Below are positions 16,878 to 27,118 of a stretch of 64,000 nucleotides of DNA, in pieces (position 1 is the first letter of the stretch; each line of letters opens with the position of its first letter). The stretch spans positions 186,001 to 250,000 of the forward strand of contig NZ_QTQP01000003.1 of NCBI RefSeq assembly GCF_003854275.1. Reading direction: 5' to 3'. Position numbers and translations under genes: made by a program. This stretch comes from Burkholderia sp. Bp8963. Lineage in GTDB: Bacteria > Pseudomonadota > Gammaproteobacteria > Burkholderiales > Burkholderiaceae. The notes under the pieces are model-generated. The model did no database searches and was not told the DNA's origin. It worked only from the letters and a program-made list of their open reading frames with translations.

Positions 16878-18488
16878 GTGGGACACATCACTCACCGCGC
16901 GTGGACAGCGACGCTCGCGCACCTTGGACGGTTTGCACGCGTCGGTGTCGCAACGCTTGCCGCGTTGCTGTCGCTGCACGCGCAAGCCGCCGCGCCGGGC
17001 ATTACCGGCAAGGTCTTCAACCTCACCGCCGCGGAAGCGCGCATCACGCAGCCCGACGGCACAAGCGTCTATTCGTGGGGCTACGGCTGCACGGCGGGCG
17101 GCACGCCGCCCGTCTTCTCGCCGTCGACGATCACAGGTGCGACCTGTCCGACGATGCAGATTCCCGGTCCGACGCTGATCGTCAGGCAGGGCGACACCAT
17201 CACCGTGACGCTCACCAACAATCTGCCCGCTGCGGCTGGCAACACGTCGATCCTCTTTCCGGGGTTCGTCGTGTCCGCTACCAACGGCGTGCCCGGGTTG
17301 CTGGCGCAGGAGGCAGCGAACGGCGGCGGGACGGTCACTTACACGTTCGTCGCCTCGACGCCGGGCACGCATACCTATTACAGCGGCACGCAGGGCGACC
17401 TGCAGGTCGAGATGGGAATGTACGGCGCGATCATCGTGCTGCCGAATACATCGGTCAACACGGCGGGCTGCATGGCGTTCCCTGATACGGGCAGGCCCTT
17501 CAGCCAGCACGATTTCCGCAACGCGCCGGCGGCATTCGACAACAGCGCGGCCTGCTACGATCGTGAGTATCTATTTCAGTTCTCCGAAATGGATCCGAAG
17601 ATCCACCAGCAGGCCGAGCAGCAGGTTTTGGTGAATTCGTCGTGCAAGAAACCGACCGGCTGCATGACCGTCGAGACCGAGCCGTATCACCCGGCGTACT
17701 TCATGGTCAATGGCCGTTCGATGCCGGACGACATGGATCCGAACTACGCGCCGCAGTATCCGCACCAGCCGTATAACGGCAACCCGCACATGCATCCGGG
17801 CGAACTGGTGCTGTTGCGGATCATCGGCACGGGCCGCTGGCAGCATCCGTTCCACGAGCACGGCAACCACGTGCGCGTGCTCGCGCGCGACGGCAACCTG
17901 CTGCTGAGCCCGGTCGACCCGACCAACCCGACGAAGCCGCAACTGCCGGCCGGCCCGCTGCTGTTCACGACGACCACGACGCCGGGCCTGACGATGGACG
18001 GGATCTTCTACTGGACCGGCAAGGGCCTGAACTGGGACGTCTACGGGCACGGCTACCCGGGCGACACCAGCGTCTGCGTCCCGGACGCGAACGGCTACTA
18101 CACGACCGCGTCGGGGGCCCCGCGCAACGCGCCGAACTACTACGAGTGGTGCCAGGACCATGGCAAGGCGCTCGAGAAGGCGCCGTTCGGCAAGGTCGCC
18201 AGCGGCGGGCCGGTCACGCTGCCGGACTCGAACATCCTGACGAACGGCTTCTGGTATGGCGGCAGTCCGTATCTCGGACCGGACGCGACCGTGCGCGCGA
18301 CAGGGCCGAACGGTACGACGCCACCCAGCGGCACGGTCCTGAACTCGCCGTCGCAGGAAGCAGGCTTCGCATTCATGTGGCACTCGCATAACGAGCGCGA
18401 GATCACGACGAACAACATCTTCCCAGGCGGAATGATGATGATGATGCTCGTCGATCCCCCGGTATTTCCGATCGACGAATCCAATTAG
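16878..18488 (+). CDS. Secreted multicopper oxidase-like protein 2 (no type 1 cysteine)
   Basis: A 536-residue protein starting at GTG 16878 after GAGGAG, with a signal peptide ending near AQA|AAPG. An N-terminal cupredoxin domain (GPTLIVRQGDTITVTLTNN) lacks histidines: TSILFPG and TYYSGTQ stand where ligands normally are. The C-terminal half has H323-P-F-H326-E-H328-G-N-H331 and W-H502-S-H504-N-E-R-E, where serine replaces the type 1 cysteine. These four trinuclear-type histidines complement the four in protein 1. A Met-rich run (GGMMMMMLV) follows. The stop lies 18 bases before the giant gene's ATG. The HSHNERE/FPGGMM style recalls MofA/MnxG/OmpB-type multicopper proteins (from memory). Confidence 0.87.
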   Translation: MGHITHRAWTATLAHLGRFARVGVATLAALLSLHAQAAAPGITGKVFNLTAAEARITQPDGTSVYSWGYGCTAGGTPPVFSPSTITGATCPTMQIPGPTLIVRQGDTITVTLTNNLPAAAGNTSILFPGFVVSATNGVPGLLAQEAANGGGTVTYTFVASTPGTHTYYSGTQGDLQVEMGMYGAIIVLPNTSVNTAGCMAFPDTGRPFSQHDFRNAPAAFDNSAACYDREYLFQFSEMDPKIHQQAEQQVLVNSSCKKPTGCMTVETEPYHPAYFMVNGRSMPDDMDPNYAPQYPHQPYNGNPHMHPGELVLLRIIGTGRWQHPFHEHGNHVRVLARDGNLLLSPVDPTNPTKPQLPAGPLLFTTTTTPGLTMDGIFYWTGKGLNWDVYGHGYPGDTSVCVPDANGYYTTASGAPRNAPNYYEWCQDHGKALEKAPFGKVASGGPVTLPDSNILTNGFWYGGSPYLGPDATVRATGPNGTTPPSGTVLNSPSQEAGFAFMWHSHNEREITTNNIFPGGMMMMMLVDPPVFPIDESN

Positions 18489-18505
18489 TGGTGGGGAGAA
18501 AGGCG

Positions 18506-21500
18506 ATGAGGTCCATCAAGCTCACAGCGACGCTCCTTGATCTGTTCAAGGCAGGGGTCGCGGCATCGATGTTGCTGTCGGCCGGCGACGCATGTTTCGC
18601 ACAGGCGGCCGCCCCGCAGCCGGCGGTCGTCAATCTGACGGCAAAAGCCTCCACCGCGCTGTTGCCGGACGGACAGTCCGTGCCGATGTGGGGTTACACC
18701 TGCACGACGGCTGCCAACGCAACGGTGCCGGCCGCGAATGCGACCTGCGCGGCGGCAAATACGACCGCCGGCGCGAACTGGTCGCCGGTGGTGATTACCG
18801 TGTCGGCCGGGCCGTTGCAGATCAACCTGACGAACAACCTGCCGACCCCGGTGCCGACGTCGCTCGTCATCGTCGGGCAACTGGGCGGCGGGCTGGGCGA
18901 CCATGCGACGTCCGTAGCGAGTCCGGTGCATCCGACGCAAACCGCGACGACCTGGCCGATCGTCACGTCTACCTCATCTGCGCCGACCGCGTACACGTCG
19001 CCACCCGCGGCATTCACGCCACCCTCGCAAGGGCCTCGCGTCCAGTCGTTCGCAACCGAGGTGGCGCCGACGACCGATCCGAAGGCGTACACGACGCTCA
19101 CCTGGGCGAACCTCAAGCCCGGAACCTATTTGCTCGAATCGGGCACGCACCCGTCGATCCAGGGGCCGATGGGCCTGTACGGCGTGCTGGTCGTGAAGAG
19201 CCCGAGCGTCGCCACCACGACCTGCAAGTCGACGATGGAGGCCTATCCGCAACCGGCGACCTCGAATACGCCGACCTGCTATGACGCCGACGTACCGCTC
19301 GTCATGAGCGAAATCGATCCGGTTCAGAATGCAGCGGTCGCCGCGGCCGTTGCAACCAAAGGCTTCAGCGAAACGGCCGCGTGGTCGGGGCAACCCGGCG
19401 GGTGCGGCGATTCGAAGTCCGTGTCGTTCGGCACCTGCTATCCGCCGGCAGTGAACTACGATCCGCGCTATTACCTGATCAACGGCGTCGCGTTCGACCG
19501 CACGAACCCGAACGTGTCGGCCTTTCCACCGAGCGCGACCGTGACGGCATCGACCGGGCAGATCCTCGTGCGCCTCGTGAACGCCGGCCTGCGCATGCAC
19601 ATTCCCGCGGTGGTCGGCGCGCAAACGGGCGCCGCGTCGCCTGTTCCCGGGTTCTCGCTCATCGCCGAGGACGGCAACCTGCTGCCTGGTAATCCGCGCA
19701 TTCAGAATTCCGTGTTCATGGCCGCCGGCAAGACGAGCGACGTGATCGTGAACGCGCCGGCCGCGGGAGTGTTGCCTGTGTACGACCGCGAGCTGAGCCT
19801 GTCGACCAACAATCTCCGCGACGGCGGGATGCAAGGTTACATCGCGGTCAACAACGCGATGCCGTCGGCAACCGCAGGCATCGGTGAAACCCCGTCCACC
19901 ACGCCCGCAACCTACTACTTCGTGCCGAACGTGACCCTGACGGTCTCGGACCCGGCCAAGGGGGTGATCGCGAGCGATACTGGCGTATACGGTGTGACGC
20001 TCGCGACCGCGCCTAAATTCGCTGTCCCTAACGGTTTCACCCTGAACACTGACGGCACGTTCACCTATCTTTCCGCCGGCACGACCGACGACACCTTCAC
20101 CTATCAATCGACGAACGGCGCGAAAGCGGCGACGGGGATGGTGACGGGGACGGTAACGCTGAAGGCCTGCACCAGCAGCAACGGTTGCATGTCGATGCCA
20201 ACGGCGGGCAACGCCAGCTTCACGAGCAACATCGCATTGCAAATGCAGGTCGGCGCGCCCGGCGTGCTCGCCAGCGCGAGCGATCCGGCCGGGCTGCCGC
20301 TCACGGCGCAGCTCGTCGGGACGACGCAGAACGGCACTGTGACGCTGAATCCGGACGGATCGTTTACTGCCACGCCGACGACGCCGCCGCTTGCCACCAG
20401 CAACGCAGCTGCGCAGACGGTAACGTTCCAGTACAAGGTCACCAATACGCAAAAGGTGCAAAGCACGACCACGGGAACAGTGACAGTCACCTTCAATCCC
20501 GGTAGCGGGCTCGTGGTCAACGTGATGGATGCGCCGAGCATGGCGCCCGATGCCGTGTTCCCCAACAAGGCGGTCAAGCTCACCGACTATCGCTGGATCA
20601 TCGAGGAAGACCGCACGATGCAGATCGATCCGGCCTGCCAGGTGAACTCGTCGACGGGGCGGCCGTCTTACTGTCCGCCTCTGCCGGTCCCGAGTCTCGG
20701 CACGAATTTCCACACGAGCTACATGCCGGTGGTGGCCGCGGGCTGCGTCGGCGTGGTCGCGTGCGAATCCGGCCAGACCGTGTACGACCCGACGCACCAA
20801 AAGCATATGGCAGCCGTCTGCGACGTCGGCAACGGCGTGTGCCGCACCACCGGCCTGAACCCCACACAACAGGCGCCCGTCGATCCGAAATACGTCGCGC
20901 TCGATCCGACCAAGCACTACTACATCTCGATCATGCCTGGCGACGCCGGCAACACGTTTGTGAACGCCGGCGGCGCACCGTACAACGGCGCGCGGCAGTT
21001 CAGCATTGCGCTGGACTGCCCGTCGGGCCCGATCGGCCCGGATTTTGCGCCGGGCACCGGCAAGTGCGGGCACAGCATGGGCGGCGCGCCGATCGCGCCC
21101 GCGCAGATCGCGGCCGCGCGGGCCGGACAGACCGCGGCCGGACAAGCAGGGCAACTCAACGTGCTGCTGACGGAAACGCCGTATCAGACCGCGAAGCTCT
21201 CGGTGTTCGTGTTCGAGGACGATGCGCCGCTCAACGGTGAAGTGGACGTCAGCGGCGGTTCGGACGGCTTCGGCACGGCGCGTGAACCCGGTCTCGGCGG
21301 ATTCGAGATCAAGCTCTGGGACGACGCCGGGGGCACGGGCGACCCGACCGGGCAGATGACCTACGACATGTTCAACATGCCGCTGTCGAATTCGCTGCAG
21401 GGCACCATCGACCCGCTCACCGGGCTCAACGCATGCCCGATCACGGCGCAGGCCGGCGGCCTGGTCGGCATGATCCCGACCTGCCCGAAATACGAATCCG

Positions 21501-24500
21501 ACGGCAAGACGCTGTCGCCGCTCGTCGGTCAGGCCGTCATTGCGAACCTGATGCCGGGCCGCTACGGCGTGATCGCGACGCCGGCGGCTGACCGGATCGG
21601 CCGCGGGGAGGAATGGCTGCAGACCAACACGCTCGACGGACAGAAGGCGCATGACGCGTTCATCAAGGTCGGCGGGCCCGCGTACTTCCAGGAGTTCGGG
21701 CCGGCCGGCTATCACGTGTCGATCGGCTTCGCGAATCCGCAGACCATCAACGCGCGGCGGACCAATGCGTCGAAGACAGGTCTGTGCGACACGGGCCCGT
21801 GCCCGAACACGATCACGGGCACCGTCACGAACCTGCACTACAGCCGTCCGCCGAACGAAAACCTGTACAGCAGCGGGTCGCACGATTCGCTGGCCTTCTC
21901 GCAGTGCTACGTGAGCGTCGGCGACCCCGACGGCGAGGATTACGGCTTCACGAAATGCGACGACAAGGGCAAGTTCACGATCAGCAACCTGCCCAGCGGC
22001 ACGACGCGCATCACGATCTTCGATCAATGGAACGACCAGATCGTCGACGGGCTCGCGAAGGCGGTGCAGCTTCCTGCTGCCAACGGGAGCACGACGGTCG
22101 ACCTTGGCGAGATTCCGGTGCTTCAGTGGCAGACGAACCTCTATACACGGACCTTCATTGACAAGAACCTGACAGGCATCTGGGACGAAACCAACGACGC
22201 GCCCATCGCACTGGCCTCGGTCAATATGCGGTTTCGCGACGGCAGCTTCTCGAACTTCAACAATACGGACGCCAACGGCATCGCGCCGTTCAACGAAGTG
22301 TTTCCGCTGTTCAACTGGTACGTGGTGGACGACGACATGACGCGCTATGCGCCGACAGGCACGCACGTGGTCTATGACGCGGGCGGCGTGGTCGACAGCA
22401 CCACGGTGCCGGGCGCCCGGACGTCGACGATTGCCGCGAACCTCGCGAACACGGCCGAGCGCTTCTCGCTGCCGGCAAACCTGCAGGTGCCGGGTGCCCG
22501 GTACTGCGCGGACGCAGACTGCAGCACCACCGGCACCGGTTCGACCGGCCGGGTCGATCCGCCGTGGGTGACGTCGGAGGCGTGGCAGGGCTTCTCCGGC
22601 CAGAACTCGTTCATCGAGTACGGCAAGAGACTGTTTGCGCCGAATGAGAACGGCGGGATCCGCGGCGAGGTGATCTACGCATCGACGCGGCCGTTCGACG
22701 ATCCGACGCTGCTCATCCACACGAAATGGACGCCCGACGTGCCGAACGTCACGGTGAACCTGTACCAGGAGGGCACCGCCACGGACGGCACCACGAACCT
22801 GACGCTGGTGGACACGACCAAGACATCGAGCTGGGACGACTGGGCGCAGGGCTTCCGCGCCGACAAGGTGACGCCGAACATGAACTGCCCGGGACAGGAT
22901 CCGAACGACCCGTTCATGTTCACGCTGCAGAAGAGCACCAACTGGCTCGATCCGCTGCATCGTCAGTTGCCCTCGAGCGCGCAATACAAGTGCTATGACG
23001 GCATGCACGTGTTCAACCAGATCCAGCCGGCGCCGTATGACGGAGCGTACAAGTTCCCGAGCGTGACGGCGACGGATTCAAGCGGCAAGCCGACGGCAAC
23101 GGGGACGAATTGCAAGATCTGCACGACGAACCTGAATCCCGTCGACCATACGCCGATGCTGCCTCCGGGCAAGTACGTGGTCGAGATCATCGTGCCGCCG
23201 GGCTACGAACTGGTGAAGGAGGAGGACAAGAACATCCTGATCGGCGACAACTACATCGCGCCGGTGACGCAGCAGTTCGGCGGGATCGGCAACATCTTCA
23301 TCCTCCCCGACCAGGCTGCGGTGAACTCGACCTACAACATCAACAACGCGCAGAACCCGACCACGAACCTCGGTTCGACGCCGCATGCCGAAGGCGACAC
23401 CGGCAGCGTCGAGCGGTTCTGGCCGTGCGTCGGCGCGCTGCGCATCGTGCCGGACTACATCAGCCTGTTCCCGGGATCGCAGGAGGTCGCGCCGTTCGCG
23501 GGTGCATCGCGGCATCTGTGCGATCGCAAGGAAGTGGTGCTCACGAACGAGGAATCGGTGCTCGCGAAGTTCTGGATCTTCAGCTCGACGCATGTGTCCG
23601 CGCACTATACGGGCTTCATGCTCGACGACTTCTCGTCGGAGTTCGATCCGTATTCGCCGCAGTTCGGCGAGAAGTTCGCGGTGCCGAACGTGCCGGTTTC
23701 GTTCAAGGATTTCTCCGGCAATGAAATCTCGCGCACGTATTCGGATCAATGGGGCATCTACAACGGGCTGACGTTCTCGACCTGGGAAGTCAATCCTCCG
23801 AACCCGACCGGCTATGCACCGACGATGATGGTCGCGTGCATGAACGACCCGGGCCCGATCCCCGATCCAAAGAACCCCGGCAAGACGATTGCCGATCCGA
23901 TGTACAACCCGGCATACAGCCAGTTCTGCTACGAGATTCCGTTCATGCCTGGACAGACGCAGTACATGGATACGCCGGTGGTGCCGGTGCAGGCCTTCGC
24001 TGACGGATACAACCAGCCCGACTGTGCGTATCCGGATGCGACGCCCGCGATCTCGAGCGCGAACGGCGACGGTGTGGGCCCGTGGGTCAGCGCACCCGGC
24101 AAGACGCTGACGATCACCGCGCTGGGCGACCAGCAGGTGCCGAACAATGCGTACTCGGGACCTAGCACGCCCACGCCGCCGTTCAACCAGAAGTTCATCA
24201 CGCGCCACTACGGCTTCGGAGGTACGCAGGGAAAGGTGACGATCGCAGGTGTCAATGCGCATGTCGTGAGGTGGAGCGACCAGACGATCGTCGTCAATGT
24301 GCCCGACCTGAGCATCCCGCTCCCGCCGACGATGAAGGCACCCTCGACCTGCACGATCCAGCAGATGGGCGTGACTACACCGACACAGTGCGGCGAGCTC
24401 GTGATCACGGCCAGCAACGGCAAGCGGTCGATCGACACGGTCACCGTGACGATCGGCGGCAAGGCGCCGACCTACGTCAACGGCGAGAACGGCGCGAACA

Positions 24501-27118
24501 ACGCGATCCAGAGCGCGATCGACAGCGCGAACGCGGGCGACCTGATCGTCGTCGGTCCGGGGACGTACAACGAGATGCTGGTGATGTGGAAGCCGGTCCG
24601 GCTGCAAGGTGTCGGCGCGCCGTCGGTGACGGTCAACGCGAACACGCATCCGTCGGGCAAGCTGGATCCGTGGCGCAGGCTGATCGCGTGCCTGTTCGGC
24701 ACGTCGCTGAACGGCGGGCCGATTACGGCCAACAACCCGTATGATCCGTCCGGCACCTATCAGAACCAGTGCACGGCGGACAAGCAGGGCCACGCGGATC
24801 CGATCCCGTTCGAGCCGACCATCGGTTGGGACGGCATGCAAAACGGCAACCTCGGCGAACTGCTGATGGAGCCGTCACTGATGGGTGCGTATGAAGGCGC
24901 GGGCATCACGGTGCTGGCGAAGGGCGTGCAGCCGAGCACGGACTGCAAGGCAAACGGCATCTGCACGCCGCTCAAGACGAGCGATTGCACGACGGACAAG
25001 AACAACCCGAACTACAGCAGCTTCATCTGCAATCCGTCGCGCATCGACGGGATCACGTTCACCAACAGCTCGCAAGGCGGCGGCGGGATCTTCCTGCATG
25101 GCTGGAACCATTACACGGAGGTATCGAACAACCGCGTGACAGGCAATGCCGGCACGCTGACGGGCGGCATCACGATCGGCCAGGTCGAGGTGCCGGACGG
25201 GTCCATCGCGCCGGACGGCGTGACGCAACTGCCGTTCCTGTACAACACGAACGTCAACGTCCATCACAACGCGGTCACGTCGAACGCTTCGTATGGGGAC
25301 GAAATCAATTCGACCACGCCAGCGTCGGCCGGCGGCGTGACCTTCTGCTCGGGTGCCGACTACTACCACTTCAACTACAACTGGGTATGCGGTAACGTCA
25401 GCGGCGGTGACGGCGGCGGCGTCGCGCACTTCGGGTTCAGCTACAACGGCGACCTGTCGCACAACGTGGTGTTGTTCAACCAGAGCAACAACCCGACGCT
25501 CCCGACATATGGCGGAGGCATGATCGTGGAAGGCGTGCCGCCTGACGGCACGTTCTGCGAGAACTCCACCGTCGACGTCGATTGCGCGCCGCAGCTGTCC
25601 GACGGCGTCGGCCCGGATATCCTGGTCGACGGCAACCTGATCATGGGCAACACCGCGGAAAGCGGGAAGGGCGGCGGCCTGCGGCTGCAGAACGTCAACG
25701 GCACGGATGTGCAGCGCAACCTCGGCAACCCGCAGAAGTGGTATCGGGTCAACGTGATCAACAACATCATCGCGGACAACGTGGCAGGCTGGTCGGGCGG
25801 CGGCGTATCGCTGCAGGATGCGTTGCGCGTGAACTTCATCAACAACACGGTGATCGCGAACGATGCGACGGCGTCGGCGGGCGTGCTCTTCAATACGCCG
25901 GCTGCGTCGCAATCGAACGTGCTGCCGCCGGGATGCACGACCAGCCCGAACAGCTCGGAAACGACGTGCACGAGCTACATCGAGAAGTCGACGCCGCAGC
26001 CGGCCGGCCTGGAGACCGCACCCAACTCGCAGCTCCTCATGGCCGCGCTCACGCCGCCCGTGGGCTTCACCGGGACCGTCGGGTGTCCGGTGCGAAACGA
26101 CCTGACCTGCAAGAAGTTCTCGAACCCGGTGCTGACCAACGACCTGTTCTGGCAAAACCGCTCGTTCTATATCTCGGTGAGCGCGAAACCGGACCCGACC
26201 ATCCCGGGCGTGCAGAACGCGGTCACGTTGAACCCGGTGCTGAACCAGAAGGGAACGTCGACCGGCTTCTGCGTGACGGGTGGCACGACTCCGCCCGCCT
26301 ACTGGGACATCGGCGCGTACGGCGATACGGGGCCCGGCAACCACAGTTCGGGGCTAACGATGACGCCGCAGCACTCGATCCTGACCAGCACGCAAGGTTA
26401 CGCAGGGAACGGCAACATTGCGAAGAACCCGCAGACGATCGGCCAGTACTGCAACGGCTCGCGCGTGCCGCCGGAACTCAACGGAAACGGCTTTGCCGTG
26501 CCGCCCGGGATTGCCGACGCGGTGCTGCCGAACCCGTTGTTCGGGTTGATGCCGACGGCGACGCCCGATGAAGGCAACCAGTGGATCAACATGTCGTACG
26601 GACCGTTGTCGCTGTTCAACGAGGCGCTGGCGGGCAAGCCTGGCTATAACGTGATGATGGGCAACTACTCGATCCAGAGCACGTCGCCGGCGATCGGCGC
26701 AGCCACGGGAGCCGGCGCACCGAATCACGACATCTTCGGCACGCCACGTCCACAAGGCTTGCAAGGCCAACAGGGGCAACAAGGGCAACAAGGGCAACAG
26801 GGACAAGACAGCGGTTACGACATCGGCGCGGTCGAGTTCGTGCGGTCCGGGGCGCTCGGCAGCAACCCGATCGATCCGCTCGCGTTGGGGAGTCAGCCGT
26901 CCGGCCTGGCCAGCCTTCTCCCGCAGATCCTCGCGCCAGTGGCGGCACCGCTCAACAACGTGCGGCTTCCGGCGCCAGCGGCGTTGCCGGTCATTAACGT
27001 GCCGGTTCCCGCGCCGGCGGCGGTGCCGGTCATTAACGTGCCGGCCCCCGCGATTAACGTGCCGGCACCCGCGCCATTGCCAGCGGCGCTCAACAACGTA
27101 TTGGGAACGCTGCCATGA
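18506..27118 (+). CDS. Giant secreted protein with degenerate cupredoxin, cadherin-like, SdrD-B-like and beta-helix regions
   Basis: A 2870-residue exported protein, with signal peptide cleavage near DACFA|QAA. ATG 18506 is chosen because GGGGAGAAAGG precedes it. Approximate layout: 40-480, two cupredoxin-like regions without copper histidines (ITVSAGPLQINLTNN, GPMGLYGVLVV); 480-670, two cadherin/Ig-like repeats (LNTDGTFTY, LNPDGSFTA); 895-1030, SdrD-B-like (VFEDDAPLNGEVD, GLGGFEIKLWDD); 1860-1985, IPT/TIG-like; 1990-2600, right-handed parallel beta-helix (GDLIVVGPGTYNE, VNVINNIIADN, VNFINNTVIAND). A GQQ repeat is at about 2754 and the tail is Pro/Ala/Val-rich. It probably works at or outside the cell surface with the two oxidases. 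The overlap with the next gene (ATGA) makes it the operon core. No sortase or autotransporter signal was seen. Confidence 0.85.
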   Translation: MRSIKLTATLLDLFKAGVAASMLLSAGDACFAQAAAPQPAVVNLTAKASTALLPDGQSVPMWGYTCTTAANATVPAANATCAAANTTAGANWSPVVITVSAGPLQINLTNNLPTPVPTSLVIVGQLGGGLGDHATSVASPVHPTQTATTWPIVTSTSSAPTAYTSPPAAFTPPSQGPRVQSFATEVAPTTDPKAYTTLTWANLKPGTYLLESGTHPSIQGPMGLYGVLVVKSPSVATTTCKSTMEAYPQPATSNTPTCYDADVPLVMSEIDPVQNAAVAAAVATKGFSETAAWSGQPGGCGDSKSVSFGTCYPPAVNYDPRYYLINGVAFDRTNPNVSAFPPSATVTASTGQILVRLVNAGLRMHIPAVVGAQTGAASPVPGFSLIAEDGNLLPGNPRIQNSVFMAAGKTSDVIVNAPAAGVLPVYDRELSLSTNNLRDGGMQGYIAVNNAMPSATAGIGETPSTTPATYYFVPNVTLTVSDPAKGVIASDTGVYGVTLATAPKFAVPNGFTLNTDGTFTYLSAGTTDDTFTYQSTNGAKAATGMVTGTVTLKACTSSNGCMSMPTAGNASFTSNIALQMQVGAPGVLASASDPAGLPLTAQLVGTTQNGTVTLNPDGSFTATPTTPPLATSNAAAQTVTFQYKVTNTQKVQSTTTGTVTVTFNPGSGLVVNVMDAPSMAPDAVFPNKAVKLTDYRWIIEEDRTMQIDPACQVNSSTGRPSYCPPLPVPSLGTNFHTSYMPVVAAGCVGVVACESGQTVYDPTHQKHMAAVCDVGNGVCRTTGLNPTQQAPVDPKYVALDPTKHYYISIMPGDAGNTFVNAGGAPYNGARQFSIALDCPSGPIGPDFAPGTGKCGHSMGGAPIAPAQIAAARAGQTAAGQAGQLNVLLTETPYQTAKLSVFVFEDDAPLNGEVDVSGGSDGFGTAREPGLGGFEIKLWDDAGGTGDPTGQMTYDMFNMPLSNSLQGTIDPLTGLNACPITAQAGGLVGMIPTCPKYESDGKTLSPLVGQAVIANLMPGRYGVIATPAADRIGRGEEWLQTNTLDGQKAHDAFIKVGGPAYFQEFGPAGYHVSIGFANPQTINARRTNASKTGLCDTGPCPNTITGTVTNLHYSRPPNENLYSSGSHDSLAFSQCYVSVGDPDGEDYGFTKCDDKGKFTISNLPSGTTRITIFDQWNDQIVDGLAKAVQLPAANGSTTVDLGEIPVLQWQTNLYTRTFIDKNLTGIWDETNDAPIALASVNMRFRDGSFSNFNNTDANGIAPFNEVFPLFNWYVVDDDMTRYAPTGTHVVYDAGGVVDSTTVPGARTSTIAANLANTAERFSLPANLQVPGARYCADADCSTTGTGSTGRVDPPWVTSEAWQGFSGQNSFIEYGKRLFAPNENGGIRGEVIYASTRPFDDPTLLIHTKWTPDVPNVTVNLYQEGTATDGTTNLTLVDTTKTSSWDDWAQGFRADKVTPNMNCPGQDPNDPFMFTLQKSTNWLDPLHRQLPSSAQYKCYDGMHVFNQIQPAPYDGAYKFPSVTATDSSGKPTATGTNCKICTTNLNPVDHTPMLPPGKYVVEIIVPPGYELVKEEDKNILIGDNYIAPVTQQFGGIGNIFILPDQAAVNSTYNINNAQNPTTNLGSTPHAEGDTGSVERFWPCVGALRIVPDYISLFPGSQEVAPFAGASRHLCDRKEVVLTNEESVLAKFWIFSSTHVSAHYTGFMLDDFSSEFDPYSPQFGEKFAVPNVPVSFKDFSGNEISRTYSDQWGIYNGLTFSTWEVNPPNPTGYAPTMMVACMNDPGPIPDPKNPGKTIADPMYNPAYSQFCYEIPFMPGQTQYMDTPVVPVQAFADGYNQPDCAYPDATPAISSANGDGVGPWVSAPGKTLTITALGDQQVPNNAYSGPSTPTPPFNQKFITRHYGFGGTQGKVTIAGVNAHVVRWSDQTIVVNVPDLSIPLPPTMKAPSTCTIQQMGVTTPTQCGELVITASNGKRSIDTVTVTIGGKAPTYVNGENGANNAIQSAIDSANAGDLIVVGPGTYNEMLVMWKPVRLQGVGAPSVTVNANTHPSGKLDPWRRLIACLFGTSLNGGPITANNPYDPSGTYQNQCTADKQGHADPIPFEPTIGWDGMQNGNLGELLMEPSLMGAYEGAGITVLAKGVQPSTDCKANGICTPLKTSDCTTDKNNPNYSSFICNPSRIDGITFTNSSQGGGGIFLHGWNHYTEVSNNRVTGNAGTLTGGITIGQVEVPDGSIAPDGVTQLPFLYNTNVNVHHNAVTSNASYGDEINSTTPASAGGVTFCSGADYYHFNYNWVCGNVSGGDGGGVAHFGFSYNGDLSHNVVLFNQSNNPTLPTYGGGMIVEGVPPDGTFCENSTVDVDCAPQLSDGVGPDILVDGNLIMGNTAESGKGGGLRLQNVNGTDVQRNLGNPQKWYRVNVINNIIADNVAGWSGGGVSLQDALRVNFINNTVIANDATASAGVLFNTPAASQSNVLPPGCTTSPNSSETTCTSYIEKSTPQPAGLETAPNSQLLMAALTPPVGFTGTVGCPVRNDLTCKKFSNPVLTNDLFWQNRSFYISVSAKPDPTIPGVQNAVTLNPVLNQKGTSTGFCVTGGTTPPAYWDIGAYGDTGPGNHSSGLTMTPQHSILTSTQGYAGNGNIAKNPQTIGQYCNGSRVPPELNGNGFAVPPGIADAVLPNPLFGLMPTATPDEGNQWINMSYGPLSLFNEALAGKPGYNVMMGNYSIQSTSPAIGAATGAGAPNHDIFGTPRPQGLQGQQGQQGQQGQQGQDSGYDIGAVEFVRSGALGSNPIDPLALGSQPSGLASLLPQILAPVAAPLNNVRLPAPAALPVINVPVPAPAAVPVINVPAPAINVPAPAPLPAALNNVLGTLP
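26765..26806 (+). repeat. Tandem Gly-Gln-Gln coding repeat
   Basis: Four consecutive nine-base units encode GQQ, followed by GQ, within the giant gene (about residues 2754-2767). The near-identical DNA units (GGGCAACAA type) are prone to slippage, so length variation between strains is likely. Confidence 0.8.

Noticed and set aside
15201..18488. Ordinary CopA, CueO or laccase-type oxidase
   Set aside because: Those enzymes carry all four copper motifs in one chain. Here each chain has only two, and the type 1 cysteine is missing from the second.
18974..23008. A 1344-residue open frame on the minus strand
   Set aside because: It is antisense to the giant secreted protein gene, is Arg/His/Val/Ala-rich without domain character, and has no ribosome binding site. 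Long antisense frames are expected in DNA this rich in GC.
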